Source: Bacillus cereus G9842
GTDB lineage: Bacteria > Bacillota > Bacilli > Bacillales > Bacillaceae_G
Direction: 5' to 3'
Assembly: GCF_000021305.1 (NCBI RefSeq)
Contig: NC_011772.1
Span: 1,712,001 to 1,776,000, forward strand
DNA length: 64,000 bases
Both the position numbers and the translations under genes were made by a program. The notes under the pieces were generated by a model. That model did not search any database and was not told where the DNA came from. It saw only the letters and a program-made list of their open reading frames with translations. Numbering within the stretch: position 1 is the stretch's first letter; the number at the start of each line of letters is the position of its first letter. This document shows positions 27,999 to 37,509 of this stretch, piece by piece.

Positions 27999-29825
27999 TT
28001 GGTTTCATCTATTAAAAGATTTTTAATTGGAAGACCGTTAAAATCAACGGAGCTTGGAGAACAAAAGCTTAATAAAACGAAAGCTTTAGCTATTTTATCT
28101 TCTGACGCATTGTCATCAGTTGCTTACGGTCCAGAGCAAATTTTAATTGCTTTAGCAGGTGTTGGAGCGATCGCCTATTGGTATTCCATTCCGATCGCTG
28201 TTGGGGTATTAGTATTATTGACAGCCCTTATTTTATCTTATCGTCAAATTATTTTTGCTTATCCGCATGGCGGGGGAGCGTATGTTGTATCAAAAGAAAA
28301 TTTAGGGATGAATCCAGGCTTAATTGCTGGAGGATCTTTATTAGTTGACTATATTTTAACTGTTGCGGTAAGTGTGTCCGCGGGTACAGATGCAATTACT
28401 TCTGCGTTTCCTAGCTTACATGCACATAACGTAATTATTGCGGTTATATTTGTTATATTAATTACGATATTAAATTTAAGAGGAGTAACGGAATCAGCTT
28501 CCGTGCTAGCATATCCTGTTTATTTATTCGTTTTAGCACTATTTATATTAATTGGTGTGGGCATATATAATATTTTAACTGGTCATGTTTCACCTACTTT
28601 ACATGCGCCGATTGGAACACCAGTTGCAGGAATTAGTTTATTTTTATTACTAAGAGCATTTGCATCAGGTAGTTCTGCTTTAACAGGTGTTGAAGCAATT
28701 TCAAATGCAATTCCGAACTTTAAAGATCCTGCGCCAAACAATGCTGCAAAAACATTGCTTGCAATGGGTGCATTACTTGCTGTGTTATTTTCAGGAATTG
28801 TATTTTTAGCTTATTATTACGGAGTGACTCCGAGTAAAGAAGTAACAGTTGTTTCTCAAATTGCTGAACAAACATTTGGACGTAATTTCATGTACTATTT
28901 CATACAAGGTACAACAGCTTTAATATTAATTCTCGCTGCTAATACAGGCTATTCTGCATTTCCTTTATTAGCGGTTAACCTTGCAAAAGATAAATTCATA
29001 CCGAGAATGTTTACGATTAGAGGAGACCGTTTAGGTTACTCAAACGGTATTATTATACTTGGAGTTGCTTCGATTATTTTAATTGTAGCTTTCCAAGGAC
29101 AAACAGAACATTTAATTCCACTATATGCAGTAGGTGTATTTATTCCATTTACACTTTCTCAAACAGGGATGGTATTAAAATGGCTTCGGGAAAAACCTGA
29201 AGGATGGGCTTTAAGATTAACGGTTAATTTAATTGGTGCAGTTATTAGTTTTATCGTAATGAGCATGTTCTTTTTAACTAAATTTGCACAAGTTTGGTCG
29301 ATACTTATTTTCTTACCTGCAATCATCTTCTTATTCCACAGAATTAAGAAGCACTATGATGCGGTAGGTGATCAGTTAAGTTTAAAAACTTGTGAACCAC
29401 TTGTTCCGATTAAGGGAAATGTAATCGTCGTTCCGGTAGCTGGTATGACTCACGTAGTAGAAAATTCATTGAACTATGCTAAGGCTCTTTCGGCAGATCA
29501 AGTTATTGCTGTATATGTTGCTTTTGACAGGGAAGAGGAAAAGAAATTTGAAGAGAAATGGAAAAAGTGGCAACCTGAAGTTAGGCTTGTTACATTACAT
29601 TCTCATTATAGAAGTATTATCCAGCCGCTAACGAAGTTCATCGATACAGTGCAATATAAGGCAAGTGAATCGAATTACCGCGTTACGGTCGTTATACCAC
29701 AGTTCATTCCGAAAAAAGGTTGGCATAACATTCTTCATAATCAATCCAGTTTACTCATACGTGCGTATTTACTTTATAAAAGAAATGTTGTTATTACGAC
29801 AGTTCCATATCATTTGAAAAAATAA
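27999..29825 (+). CDS. kimA: potassium importer KimA (YdaO), APC superfamily
   Basis: High-affinity K+/H+ symporter of 608 residues: twelve membrane helices, then a ~150-residue cytoplasmic domain (from about 455, LSLKTCEPLVPIKGNVIVVP) of the kind that binds c-di-AMP in this family. Diagnostic N-terminal text is LSSDALSSVAYGPEQILIAL and YPHGGGAYVVSKENLG. The start is a TTG behind TTGGAGAGTGG. Transcription is under the c-di-AMP riboswitch and activity is probably also inhibited by the same nucleotide, a dual control known for KimA. Confidence 0.94.
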   Translation: MVSSIKRFLIGRPLKSTELGEQKLNKTKALAILSSDALSSVAYGPEQILIALAGVGAIAYWYSIPIAVGVLVLLTALILSYRQIIFAYPHGGGAYVVSKENLGMNPGLIAGGSLLVDYILTVAVSVSAGTDAITSAFPSLHAHNVIIAVIFVILITILNLRGVTESASVLAYPVYLFVLALFILIGVGIYNILTGHVSPTLHAPIGTPVAGISLFLLLRAFASGSSALTGVEAISNAIPNFKDPAPNNAAKTLLAMGALLAVLFSGIVFLAYYYGVTPSKEVTVVSQIAEQTFGRNFMYYFIQGTTALILILAANTGYSAFPLLAVNLAKDKFIPRMFTIRGDRLGYSNGIIILGVASIILIVAFQGQTEHLIPLYAVGVFIPFTLSQTGMVLKWLREKPEGWALRLTVNLIGAVISFIVMSMFFLTKFAQVWSILIFLPAIIFLFHRIKKHYDAVGDQLSLKTCEPLVPIKGNVIVVPVAGMTHVVENSLNYAKALSADQVIAVYVAFDREEEKKFEEKWKKWQPEVRLVTLHSHYRSIIQPLTKFIDTVQYKASESNYRVTVVIPQFIPKKGWHNILHNQSSLLIRAYLLYKRNVVITTVPYHLKK

Positions 29826-29835
29826 GAAGATTTTT

Positions 29836-29873
29836 TAAGGATAGCTTCGTGAAAATGAAGCTATCCTTTTTGT
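29836..29873 (+). terminator. terminator after kimA
   Basis: AAGGATAGCTTC and GAAGCTATCCTT pair over an AT-rich loop, followed by TTTTG. Confidence 0.9.
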
Positions 29874-29881
29874 GTATATGC

Positions 29882-29897
29882 TATGCATAATTGCATA
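29882..29897 (+). promoter_or_regulatory. PlcR box upstream of nheABC
   Basis: TATGCATAATTGCATA fits the PlcR consensus TATGnAnnnnTnCATA at every fixed position. A TATAAT follows at 29919-29924. PlcR is the quorum-dependent activator of extracellular virulence factors in the B. cereus group and is known to control nhe. The box lies 527 bases before the nheA start, which implies a long untranslated leader. Confidence 0.9.
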
Positions 29898-30131
29898 TGG
29901 GCTCGAAAATTATATTTATATAATTTTATCAGTTATTTTCAAGTAGTGTTTTCTGTTGTGATATGTAGATATTTCAATCTATAAAGTGAATCGGATTATA
30001 TTTTGAAATAAGGACACGAAAGCTTGAAAATAAAGGGAATGAAAATACTTCTTTACGTTATATAAACAGCTGTGTTTAAATGACCTTACAGTACAAAACA
30101 TATATGAAAACAAAACGAAATTTCATATTTA

Positions 30132-30248
30132 CGTATGTTGTTTAGTTTAAAATGAATAATATTTTTATGTAATATATTCACTGTGTGAATGTGGGGATTT
30201 CGATGAAATAGAAAATTTATACAATATTATTCATACTAAACACATATG
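30132..30248. repeat. long imperfect inverted repeat in the nhe leader
   Basis: Arms at about 30132-30162 and 30223-30248 are reverse complements over 26 bases apart from one base and two small insertions in the left arm (core ATGAATAATATT / AATATTATTCAT plus GTTTAGT / ACTAAAC). The loop is about 60 bases. In RNA it would form a stable stem within the nheA leader. The remaining part of this 598-base gap shows the PlcR box, a cre-like site and AT-rich sequence, and no gene. Confidence 0.65.
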
Positions 30249-30325
30249 AAAAATAATAAAATGTTTTGTGACGATAAGTAAGTACTGTAGCAATACGAGA
30301 GAGGTGGTTCGTACATGGATCGCGG

Positions 30326-30339
30326 TGAGAACGTTCTCT
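30326..30339. promoter_or_regulatory. cre-like site or 12-bp palindrome ahead of nheA
   Basis: TGAGAACGTTCTCT contains the perfect palindrome GAGAACGTTCTC and fits the CcpA cre consensus (TGWAANCGNTNNCA) except at one core position. CcpA has been reported to affect enterotoxin genes in B. cereus, so a cre is plausible, but the palindrome could serve another regulator. Confidence 0.45.
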
Positions 30340-30423
30340 ATTTTAACCATCTCAAATTATAGGTAAGAAAATAGAATAATAAAATGCGATAGTAATAGTT
30401 GCTAATACATAGGAGGAGTTAAA

Positions 30424-31584
30424 GTGAAAAAGACTTTAATTACAGGGTTATTGGTTACAGCAGTATCTACGAGTTGCTTCATTCCTGTAAGCGCTTACGC
30501 TAAGGAGGGGCAAACGGAAGTGAAAACAGTATATGCACAAAATGTAATTGCTCCAAATACATTATCCAATTCAATTAGAATGTTAGGATCACAATCACCG
30601 CTTATTCAAGCATATGGATTAATTATTTTACAACAGCCAGATATTAAGGTAAATGCGATGAGTAGCTTAACGAATCATCAAAAGTTTGCAAAGGCGAATG
30701 TACGAGAATGGATTGATGAATATAATCCGAAGCTAATTGACTTAAATCAAGAGATGATGAGATACAGCACTAGATTTAATAGCTATTATAGTAAGCTCTA
30801 TGAATTAGCAGGAAACGTAAATGAAGATCAGCAAGCAAAAGCAGATTTTATGAGTGCATATGGAAAATTACAATTGCAAGTACAAAGCATCCAAGAGAGT
30901 ATGGAGCAAGATTTATTAGAGTTAAATCGATTTAAAACAGTATTAGACAAAGATAGTAACAACTTATCAATTAAAGCCGATGAAGCAATAAAAACACTGC
31001 AAGGATCAAGTGGAGATATTGTGAAATTAAGAGAAGATATTAAAAGAATTCAAGGTGAAATTCAAGCTGAATTAACTACTATTTTGAATAGACCTCAAGA
31101 AATCATTAAAGGTTCTATTAATATTGGTAAACAAGTATTTACAATCACAAATCAAACTGCACAAACGAAAACAATCGATTTTGTTTCTATCGGTACTTTA
31201 AGTAATGAAATTGTAAATGCTGCAGATAGTCAAACGAGGGAAGCAGCTCTTCGCATTCAACAAAAGCAAAAGGAGTTATTGCCACTTATTCAAAAGTTAT
31301 CACAAACTGAAGCAGAGGCGACTCAAATTACATTCGTTGAAGATCAAGTAAATAGCTTTACAGAATTAATTGATCGTCAAATTACAACTTTAGAAACGTT
31401 ATTAACGGATTGGAAAGTTTTAAATAATAATATGATTCAAATTCAAACAAATGTCGAAGAAGGCACGTATACAGACAGTAGTTTACTTCAAAAACATTTC
31501 AATCAAATTAAAAAAGTAAGTGATGAAATGAATAAGCAAACAAATCAATTTGAAGATTACGTTACAAACGTTGAAGTACATTAA
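30424..31584 (+). CDS. nheA: non-haemolytic enterotoxin component A
   Basis: Lytic component of the three-part Nhe pore-forming toxin, secreted through Sec; a 386-residue member of the ClyA/HBL-like alpha-helical toxins. The signal peptide (about 26 residues) ends in PVSAYAKEG, and the mature part is mostly amphipathic helix. The start is a GTG behind GGAGGAG. It is first of nheA-nheB-nheC (37 bases to nheB). It has no long hydrophobic stretch, as expected for NheA, which joins after NheB and NheC. Identification is by recall of the Nhe sequences and by operon order. Confidence 0.95.
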
Positions 31585-31621
31585 ACAGAAAAATAATTAG
31601 CGATATAGGGAGAGAAGAAAA

Positions 31622-32830
31622 ATGACAAAAAAACCTTATAAAGTAATGGCTCTATCAGCACTTATGGCAGTATTTGCAGCAGGAAATATTATGCCGGCTC
31701 ATACGTATGCAGCTGAAAGTACAGTGAAACAAGCTCCAGTTCATGCGGTAGCAAAAGCTTATAATGACTATGAAGAATATTCATTAGGACCAGAAGGCCT
31801 AAAAGATGCAATGGAAAGAACAGGTTCAAATGCTTTAGTAATGGATCTGTACGCTTTAACAATTATTAAACAAGGTAATGTTAACTTTGGAAATGTATCG
31901 TCTGTTGATGCGGCTTTAAAAGGGAAAGTAATTCAGCACCAAGATACAGCTAGAGGAAATGCGAAGCAATGGTTAGATGTATTAAAACCACAGCTTATTT
32001 CAACGAATCAAAATATCATTAACTACAATACGAAATTCCAAAACTATTATGATACTTTAGTTGCTGCAGTTGATGCAAAGGATAAAGCGACTCTTACGAA
32101 AGGCTTAACTAGATTATCAAGTAGTATTAATGAAAATAAAGCACAAGTGGATCAGTTAGTAGAAGACTTGAAGAAATTCCGAAATAAAATGACTTCGGAT
32201 ACGCAAAACTTCAAGGGTGATGCAAATCAAATTACATCTATATTAGCTAGTCAAGATGCAGGAATTCCGCTATTACAAAATCAAATTACAACGTACAATG
32301 AAGCAATTAGTAAATATAATGCAATTATTATCGGTTCATCTGTTGCGACAGCTCTAGGACCAATTGCAATTATCGGTGGTGCAGTAGTTATTGCTACGGG
32401 CGCAGGAACACCGCTAGGAGTAGCATTAATTGCAGGTGGTGCAGCAGCTGTAGGCGGTGGTACAGCTGGAATCGTATTAGCGAAGAAAGAGCTTGATAAT
32501 GCACAAGCAGAAATTCAAAAGATAACAGGACAAGTTACAACTGCGCAATTAGAAGTAGCTGGATTAACGAACATTAAAACACAAACAGAGTATTTAACAA
32601 ATACAATTGATACTGCAATTACAGCGTTACAAAATATTTCAAACCAATGGTACACAATGGGATCAAAATATAATTCTTTACTTCAAAATGTGGATTCAAT
32701 TAGTCCAAACGACCTTGTTTTCATTAAAGAAGATTTAAACATTGCGAAAGATAGCTGGAAAAATATTAAAGACTATGCAGAAAAGATTTATGCTGAAGAT
32801 ATTAAAGTAGTAGATACGAAAAAAGCATAA
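31622..32830 (+). CDS. nheB: non-haemolytic enterotoxin component B
   Basis: Binding component of Nhe, 402 residues with a ~30-residue signal peptide ending in HTYAAES. A hydrophobic, glycine/alanine-rich hairpin (about residues 238-287, IIIGSSVATALGPIAIIGG onward) is the predicted membrane-inserting beta-tongue or helix region shared with HBL-B and NheC. C-terminal helices (TAITALQNISNQWYTMGSKY) are almost identical to those of NheC, which shows the ancient duplication. GGGAGAG precedes the ATG. Function as a toxin needs all three components in a fixed ratio. Confidence 0.95.
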   Translation: MTKKPYKVMALSALMAVFAAGNIMPAHTYAAESTVKQAPVHAVAKAYNDYEEYSLGPEGLKDAMERTGSNALVMDLYALTIIKQGNVNFGNVSSVDAALKGKVIQHQDTARGNAKQWLDVLKPQLISTNQNIINYNTKFQNYYDTLVAAVDAKDKATLTKGLTRLSSSINENKAQVDQLVEDLKKFRNKMTSDTQNFKGDANQITSILASQDAGIPLLQNQITTYNEAISKYNAIIIGSSVATALGPIAIIGGAVVIATGAGTPLGVALIAGGAAAVGGGTAGIVLAKKELDNAQAEIQKITGQVTTAQLEVAGLTNIKTQTEYLTNTIDTAITALQNISNQWYTMGSKYNSLLQNVDSISPNDLVFIKEDLNIAKDSWKNIKDYAEKIYAEDIKVVDTKKA

Positions 32831-32874
32831 TTGAATACGAATCGTTAGAGCGTTAAGTGTTGATGAATGATTTG

Positions 32875-32908
32875 AAGCTCCTGTTCAGTTGTGAGCAGGA
32901 GCTTTTTA
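32875..32908 (+). other. intercistronic hairpin between nheB and nheC
   Basis: GAAGCTCCTG pairs with CAGGAGCTT, followed by TTTTA. A stem at this place in the operon is known in B. cereus and is thought to lower nheC expression by partial termination or by hindering translation. It ends about 30 bases before the nheC start. Confidence 0.82.
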
Positions 32909-32937
32909 TACTCTTATAAAGAAAATAGGTGAAAAGT

Positions 32938-34017
32938 ATGCAGAAAAGATTTTATAAAAAATGTCTTTTAGCGGTAATGATTGCTGGGGTGGCAACGAGT
33001 AACGTATCTCCTTTACATCCTTTTGCAGCAGAACAAAATGTAAAGGTACTACAAGAAAATGTGAAAAACTATTCTCTTGGACCAGCTGGATTCCAAGATG
33101 TAATGGCACAAACGACATCGAGTATATTTGCAATGGATTCATATGCAAAATTAATTCAAAATCAACAAGAGACGGATTTAAGTAAAATAAGTTCGATTAA
33201 TAGTGAATTTAAAGGGAATATGATTCAGCATCAAAGAGATGCAAAAATTAATGCAGCATATTGGTTAAATAATATGAAGCCTCAAATTATGAAAACGGAT
33301 CAAAATATTATAAATTACAATAATACTTTTCAATCGTATTATAACGACATGTTAATAGCGATTGATCAAAAGGATAGCGGAAAATTAAAAGCGGATTTAG
33401 AAAAGTTGTATGCGGATATTGTAAAGAATCAAAATGAGGTAGATGGATTATTAGGAAATTTGAAAAGTTTTCGCGATAGAATGGCGAAAGATACAAATAG
33501 TTTCAAAGAGGATACAAATCAGTTAACAGCGATATTGGCAAGTACGAATGCTGGTATTCCAGCTCTAGAGCAACAAATAAATACATATAACGATTCGATT
33601 AAAAAGAGTAATGATATGGTCATTGCTGGTGGCGTACTTTGCGTAGCGCTAATAACATGTCTTGCTGGCGGGCCGATGATTGCGGTTGCAAAAAAAGATA
33701 TCGCAAATGCAGAAAGAGAGATAGCTAATTTAAAAGATAGAATTTCAGGAGCACAAGCAGAAATCGTAATTTTGACTGATGTAAAAAATAAAACAACAAA
33801 CATGACGGAAACAATTGATGCAGCAATTACAGCACTACAAAACATATCAAACCAATGGTATACAGTAGGTGCAAAATATAATAATTTACTACAAAACGTA
33901 AAAGGAATTAGTCCGGAAGAGTTTACGTTTATAAAAGAAGATTTACATACAGCGAAAGATAGCTGGAAAGATGTAAAGGATTATACAGAAAAATTACATG
34001 AAGGTGTGGCAAAGTAA
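32938..34017 (+). CDS. nheC: non-haemolytic enterotoxin component C
   Basis: Third Nhe component, 359 residues, secreted (signal peptide ending in HPFAAEQ). It has a shorter hydrophobic segment than NheB (about residues 222-245, MVIAGGVLCVALITCLAGG) and the same C-terminal helix motif. I use the ATG at 32938, which gives the family's known 359 residues and has AATAGGTG at good spacing; the GTG at 32929 overlaps that site. It follows the attenuating hairpin and should be made in lower amount than NheA and NheB. Confidence 0.95.
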   Translation: MQKRFYKKCLLAVMIAGVATSNVSPLHPFAAEQNVKVLQENVKNYSLGPAGFQDVMAQTTSSIFAMDSYAKLIQNQQETDLSKISSINSEFKGNMIQHQRDAKINAAYWLNNMKPQIMKTDQNIINYNNTFQSYYNDMLIAIDQKDSGKLKADLEKLYADIVKNQNEVDGLLGNLKSFRDRMAKDTNSFKEDTNQLTAILASTNAGIPALEQQINTYNDSIKKSNDMVIAGGVLCVALITCLAGGPMIAVAKKDIANAEREIANLKDRISGAQAEIVILTDVKNKTTNMTETIDAAITALQNISNQWYTVGAKYNNLLQNVKGISPEEFTFIKEDLHTAKDSWKDVKDYTEKLHEGVAK

Positions 34018-34052
34018 ACAGTGGGCTAGTTCCGCTGTTTATTTTTATTCCG
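34016..34052 (+). terminator. probable terminator of nheABC
   Basis: AAACAG...CTGTTT with G-T extension forms a stem that starts at the nheC stop and is followed by ATTTTTATT. It is weaker than the other terminators here. Confidence 0.6.
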
Positions 34053-34240
34053 TTTTTTTGTGAGAGTTGAACTTGTAATTTTATATATAAGTTTTCATGT
34101 GTTTTATCCATGTGTGTATAAAAAATCTTTTTGTTATCGCTCCCTTTGATAGAATCCATTTTCACATAGGTTTTTTACCGAATTTTTTAAAAATTAAATT
34201 TTACGGCTTGATAATTCGTTTAAAATGATTTAATCTTATG

Positions 34241-34269
34241 TCAAATGATATATTTATCTATCAAAAATG
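34241..34269 (+). repeat. operator-like repeat, copy 1
   Basis: A 29-base sequence identical at 28 positions to 37731-37759; it contains the dyad TGATA-N8-TATCA. Copy 2 lies just before a TetR gene, so this is probably a binding site for that regulator. Downstream of copy 1 are a good ribosome site (AAAGGAG) and an ATG at 34299 whose frame closes after 10 codons, so the gene once controlled here seems lost. The rest of the 623-base gap before the aminopeptidase is AT-rich and I see no other gene. Confidence 0.55.
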
Positions 34270-34640
34270 CTTTTGTAAAGATAAAGGAGTGATTGAGAAT
34301 GTTAAACGCCCCATTGATGGTAAGCCTTTAGGTGCAACCACATTGAAAAGATTGGGAAGAAATGAGTGAGCTTTCACAATAAAGAACTCTATAACTTTAT
34401 GTAGTGTTTGATGCCCTTTGATTAGATTTTTTTAAAAAACAAACCAATATTAATTGAATCAAAGTTTAGAAATTAAATATATGAGTAGTAGAAAAAAGCC
34501 ATTAGTTGTTATCATGTCTTGATGAAAAACATAAAAAATAGGCAAGAAAAATTCTGAGAAAACCTGTTCAGAAAGTATGGTATGAAAGCAAGTTAGTGAT
34601 GGGAATTCAAAACCAATTTGATAAAAGTGAGGTAAATAAT

Positions 34641-35870
34641 ATGACTTTTGAAGAAAAATTACAAGCATATGCAGAACTTACGGTGAAAATCGGTGTGAAT
34701 ATTCAACCAGGGCAATACTTATTAGTCAATACATCAGTGGATGCATTGGATTTCGCCCGTATAGTTGTGAAAGAGGCTTATAAGGCTGGGGCAGGGCGTG
34801 TTCATGTTAATTTCTCGGATGAAGAAATGGAACGTGCTTACTTTGATTATGCCTCAGATGAAGAATTTAATCGCTTCCCAGAGTGGATAGTCAAAATGAA
34901 TGATGAGCTGATCGAATGTAAAGGAGCATTATTAATGATAGATGCTACAGATCCTGATAAATTTACAGGTATTTCATCTAATCGTCTAGCTACCTATCAA
35001 AAGGTAGCAGGAGCTGCTCTGAGCAACAATCGCAACGCCGTAATGAAGGATTCAGTAGCTTGGTCTATGGTAGCAGTTCCTTCACCAAAGTGGGCATCGA
35101 AGGTGTTCCCGGATTTAGCAGCTGAGGATCAAGTACCAGCATTATGGGAGGCTATTTTTAAAGCTGTTCGTATTGGTGAAGGCAGTGCTATTGAAAAATG
35201 GCGTGAACATGTAAAAAATTTAGAATCTCGTGCGGTCCTACTGAACAATAAAAAATATATAAAGCTTCACTATACAGCGCCAGGTACTGATTTAACAATT
35301 GCATTAGCACCACAGCATAAATGGATTACTGGAGGTGGTAAAACTCCTGATGATACTATCTTTATGGCTAATATGCCGACCGAAGAGGTTTATACGTTAC
35401 CGATGAAACAAGGTGTAAATGGCTATGTAAGCAATACAAAACCATTAGTTTATCAAGGGAATATTATCGACGGCTTTAAACTGACATTTGAAGAAGGAAA
35501 AATTGTTAAAGCTGAAGCACAGGTAGGACATGATTTATTACAGGAGCTTATTAATGTGGATGAAGGCTCGTGCTATTTAGGTGAGATAGCACTTGTACCA
35601 AATGAATCACCAATTTCAGCATCGGGAATTTTATATTTTAATACATTGTTTGATGAAAATGCATCGAACCATTTAGCGATTGGTAAAGCTTATCCAACTT
35701 GCTTAGAGGATGGAAGAGATTTAGAAAACGATCAGCTTGAAACGTTAGGTGCAAATATTTCAGTAACACATGAGGATTTTATGATTGGCAGCAGTGAGAT
35801 GGACATCGACGGTATTCTACCAGATGGAACTGTAGAACCAATTTTCCGTAAAGGTAGCTGGGCATTTTAA
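34641..35870 (+). CDS. M29-family aminopeptidase (AmpS/PepS-like)
   Basis: A 409-residue metal-dependent aminopeptidase, the usual length of the family. It begins MTFEEKLQAYAELTVKIGVN, has NIQPGQYLLVNT, the metal-ligand region with NMPTEEVYTLPMK, the EIALVPNESPIS block and the C-terminal FMIGSSEMDIDG. Family members remove N-terminal residues from peptides in the cytoplasm using Zn, Co or Mn. GTGAGGT precedes the ATG at 34641; upstream in-frame GTG/ATG codons have no site. It may be part of an accessory stretch and may be a second paralogue in the genome. Confidence 0.88.
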   Translation: MTFEEKLQAYAELTVKIGVNIQPGQYLLVNTSVDALDFARIVVKEAYKAGAGRVHVNFSDEEMERAYFDYASDEEFNRFPEWIVKMNDELIECKGALLMIDATDPDKFTGISSNRLATYQKVAGAALSNNRNAVMKDSVAWSMVAVPSPKWASKVFPDLAAEDQVPALWEAIFKAVRIGEGSAIEKWREHVKNLESRAVLLNNKKYIKLHYTAPGTDLTIALAPQHKWITGGGKTPDDTIFMANMPTEEVYTLPMKQGVNGYVSNTKPLVYQGNIIDGFKLTFEEGKIVKAEAQVGHDLLQELINVDEGSCYLGEIALVPNESPISASGILYFNTLFDENASNHLAIGKAYPTCLEDGRDLENDQLETLGANISVTHEDFMIGSSEMDIDGILPDGTVEPIFRKGSWAF

Positions 35871-35900
35871 GTTTTTAATTTGAAGAAAGGAGTAGAGTGG

Positions 35901-35939
35901 ATGAAACGGTTACTAAGCATAATTGGTGCAACTATATAG
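35901..35939 (+). pseudogene. possible gene remnant between aminopeptidase and hydrolase
   Basis: An ATG with a strong GAAAGGAG site opens MKRLLSIIGATI then meets TAG at 35937. In the same frame sequence continues as GVHLLLLRLKTTSLIR, suggesting a former membrane-protein start cut short by a stop. Too little is left to identify. Confidence 0.3.
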
Positions 35940-36016
35940 GGGGTTCATCTGCTTTTGCTTAGGCTGAAAACTACCTCTTTAATTAGAAGTAAAATACATT
36001 CAAAGGAGATAGGCCA

Positions 36017-37387
36017 ATGAATTTCTGGGAAGTTGTTTTGATAGTAGTGAATTTTAGTCTATTGAGTTGGATACTGTTAATAGGCAGAGAAACGAAAAAG
36101 TGGTCTAAATTAGCTACTTTGATTGCCGTTGTAATGGTTACAGTTCAGTTATTGGCAGAAGGTTTTAGGTGGCAGATGATTCCGGCATATGTATCCCCAG
36201 TTATCTTAATTTTATGCTATTTATTAACTGGGCGGAAAAAGGGCTGTAGAAGTTGGGGTATATTCATAGTTAAGACCTCGTTGCTATGTATCTATTTGTC
36301 TGTAGCAGTGGCGCTACCTTTACTTATGCCAGTATTTTCATTTGAAGAACCAACCGGCCCACATAGGATCGGTACGAAGGTATATCATTGGATTGATCAT
36401 CAGAGAAATGAAGCATATTCGAAAAATCCAACCGATCGGCGCGAACTGATGGTGCAAATTTGGTATCCTACAGCTGAAAAAAGTAAGGGGGATCCAGAAC
36501 CTTATATTCGTAACAGAAATGAGCTTTCCAAGGGATTGGAAAAAACATTGTCCATTCCTGCATTTGCATTCAGCCACATGGAATTGGTAAAATCTCATTC
36601 GTTTATGGATTTACAACTCTCAGATTCAGAGAATCATTATCCCATATTACTTTTCTCTCATGGTTTTAATGGTTTTCGTAATCAAAACACGTTTCAAGTT
36701 GAGGAGTTGGCTAGTCAAGGATATATTGTTCTAAGTATCGATCATACCTTTGATGCTGCAGCTACCGTCTTTCCAGATGGTCGAACTGCTTACGTACAGC
36801 CCATCAATTTAACTGATGAAGGGGATAGCCACATAAAATTATGGGAGGAAGATGTCAGCTTTGTCCTTAATCAGATAGAGAAACTTAATCAAAACGATGA
36901 GACCGGCTTCTTTACAGGAAGAATGGATACTTCGCGAATTGGAATGTTTGGTCACTCTTACGGTGGAGCTACCGCAGCACAAATACTTGCAAAAGATTCT
37001 CGTGTCAAAGCAGCTATCAATATGGATGGTACATTGTATGGAGAAATCTTTCCTGAAAGTGGAATTGGAAAACCATTTCTACTCATGAGTGCAGAAGAGC
37101 CTGATGAAGCAGATCCCTATGAAGTGAGGGAGCGATATGGACGTGGGTTAGCTGGTGGTGGTATGTCAATGGTCATACCTCATACGGATCATACAAGCCT
37201 CACTGATTTACATTTGTTCTCCCCTCTGTTGCAGAGTCCAGGTGAAAATCCAAAGGAAGTTCATCGTATTATCAACGAATTCAGCCTGGCATTTTTTGAC
37301 CAGTATGTAAAACAGAAGGATGACGGCTCAACCCTTAAAAGGCTGATGACCAAATACCCGGAAGTGAATTTTAAAGTAAACCGATAA
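36017..37387 (+). CDS. membrane-anchored alpha/beta hydrolase, PAF-acetylhydrolase-like
   Basis: A 456-residue protein with three or four N-terminal hydrophobic segments (to about residue 115), then a serine-hydrolase domain resembling platelet-activating-factor acetylhydrolase: [42 protein letters not shown], the nucleophile elbow GMFGHSYGG and the catalytic histidine in IPHTDHTSLTD. It probably cleaves short acyl esters at the membrane; the true substrate is unknown. AAAGGAG precedes the ATG. Codon choice looks more GC-rich than in the flanking core genes, hinting at transfer. Confidence 0.8.
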   Translation: MNFWEVVLIVVNFSLLSWILLIGRETKKWSKLATLIAVVMVTVQLLAEGFRWQMIPAYVSPVILILCYLLTGRKKGCRSWGIFIVKTSLLCIYLSVAVALPLLMPVFSFEEPTGPHRIGTKVYHWIDHQRNEAYSKNPTDRRELMVQIWYPTAEKSKGDPEPYIRNRNELSKGLEKTLSIPAFAFSHMELVKSHSFMDLQLSDSENHYPILLFSHGFNGFRNQNTFQVEELASQGYIVLSIDHTFDAAATVFPDGRTAYVQPINLTDEGDSHIKLWEEDVSFVLNQIEKLNQNDETGFFTGRMDTSRIGMFGHSYGGATAAQILAKDSRVKAAINMDGTLYGEIFPESGIGKPFLLMSAEEPDEADPYEVRERYGRGLAGGGMSMVIPHTDHTSLTDLHLFSPLLQSPGENPKEVHRIINEFSLAFFDQYVKQKDDGSTLKRLMTKYPEVNFKVNR

Positions 37388-37509
37388 CTTTATGCAGAAA
37401 GAAGCTTCATTATAAAACATTCAGTAATTAAATGAAGTGCAACCGGATTTAATAAAAGTAGAAAAATTACTATAAGTATTAATGCGTCATGAAAAATAGT
37501 TTAAAAAAC

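Noticed and set aside
30108..30131. TATGAAA...TTTCATA pair resembling a second PlcR box in the nhe leader
   Set aside because: The half-sites are too far apart for the PlcR consensus spacing; only 29882-29897 fits.
34299..34331. 10-codon frame (MLNAPLMVSL) with a good ribosome site
   Set aside because: Too short and uninformative to list as a gene; mentioned only as the probable lost target of operator copy 1.
36897..37088. 63-codon + strand frame within the PAF-acetylhydrolase-like gene
   Set aside because: Out-of-frame internal frame inside a well-supported domain; no independent start signal.
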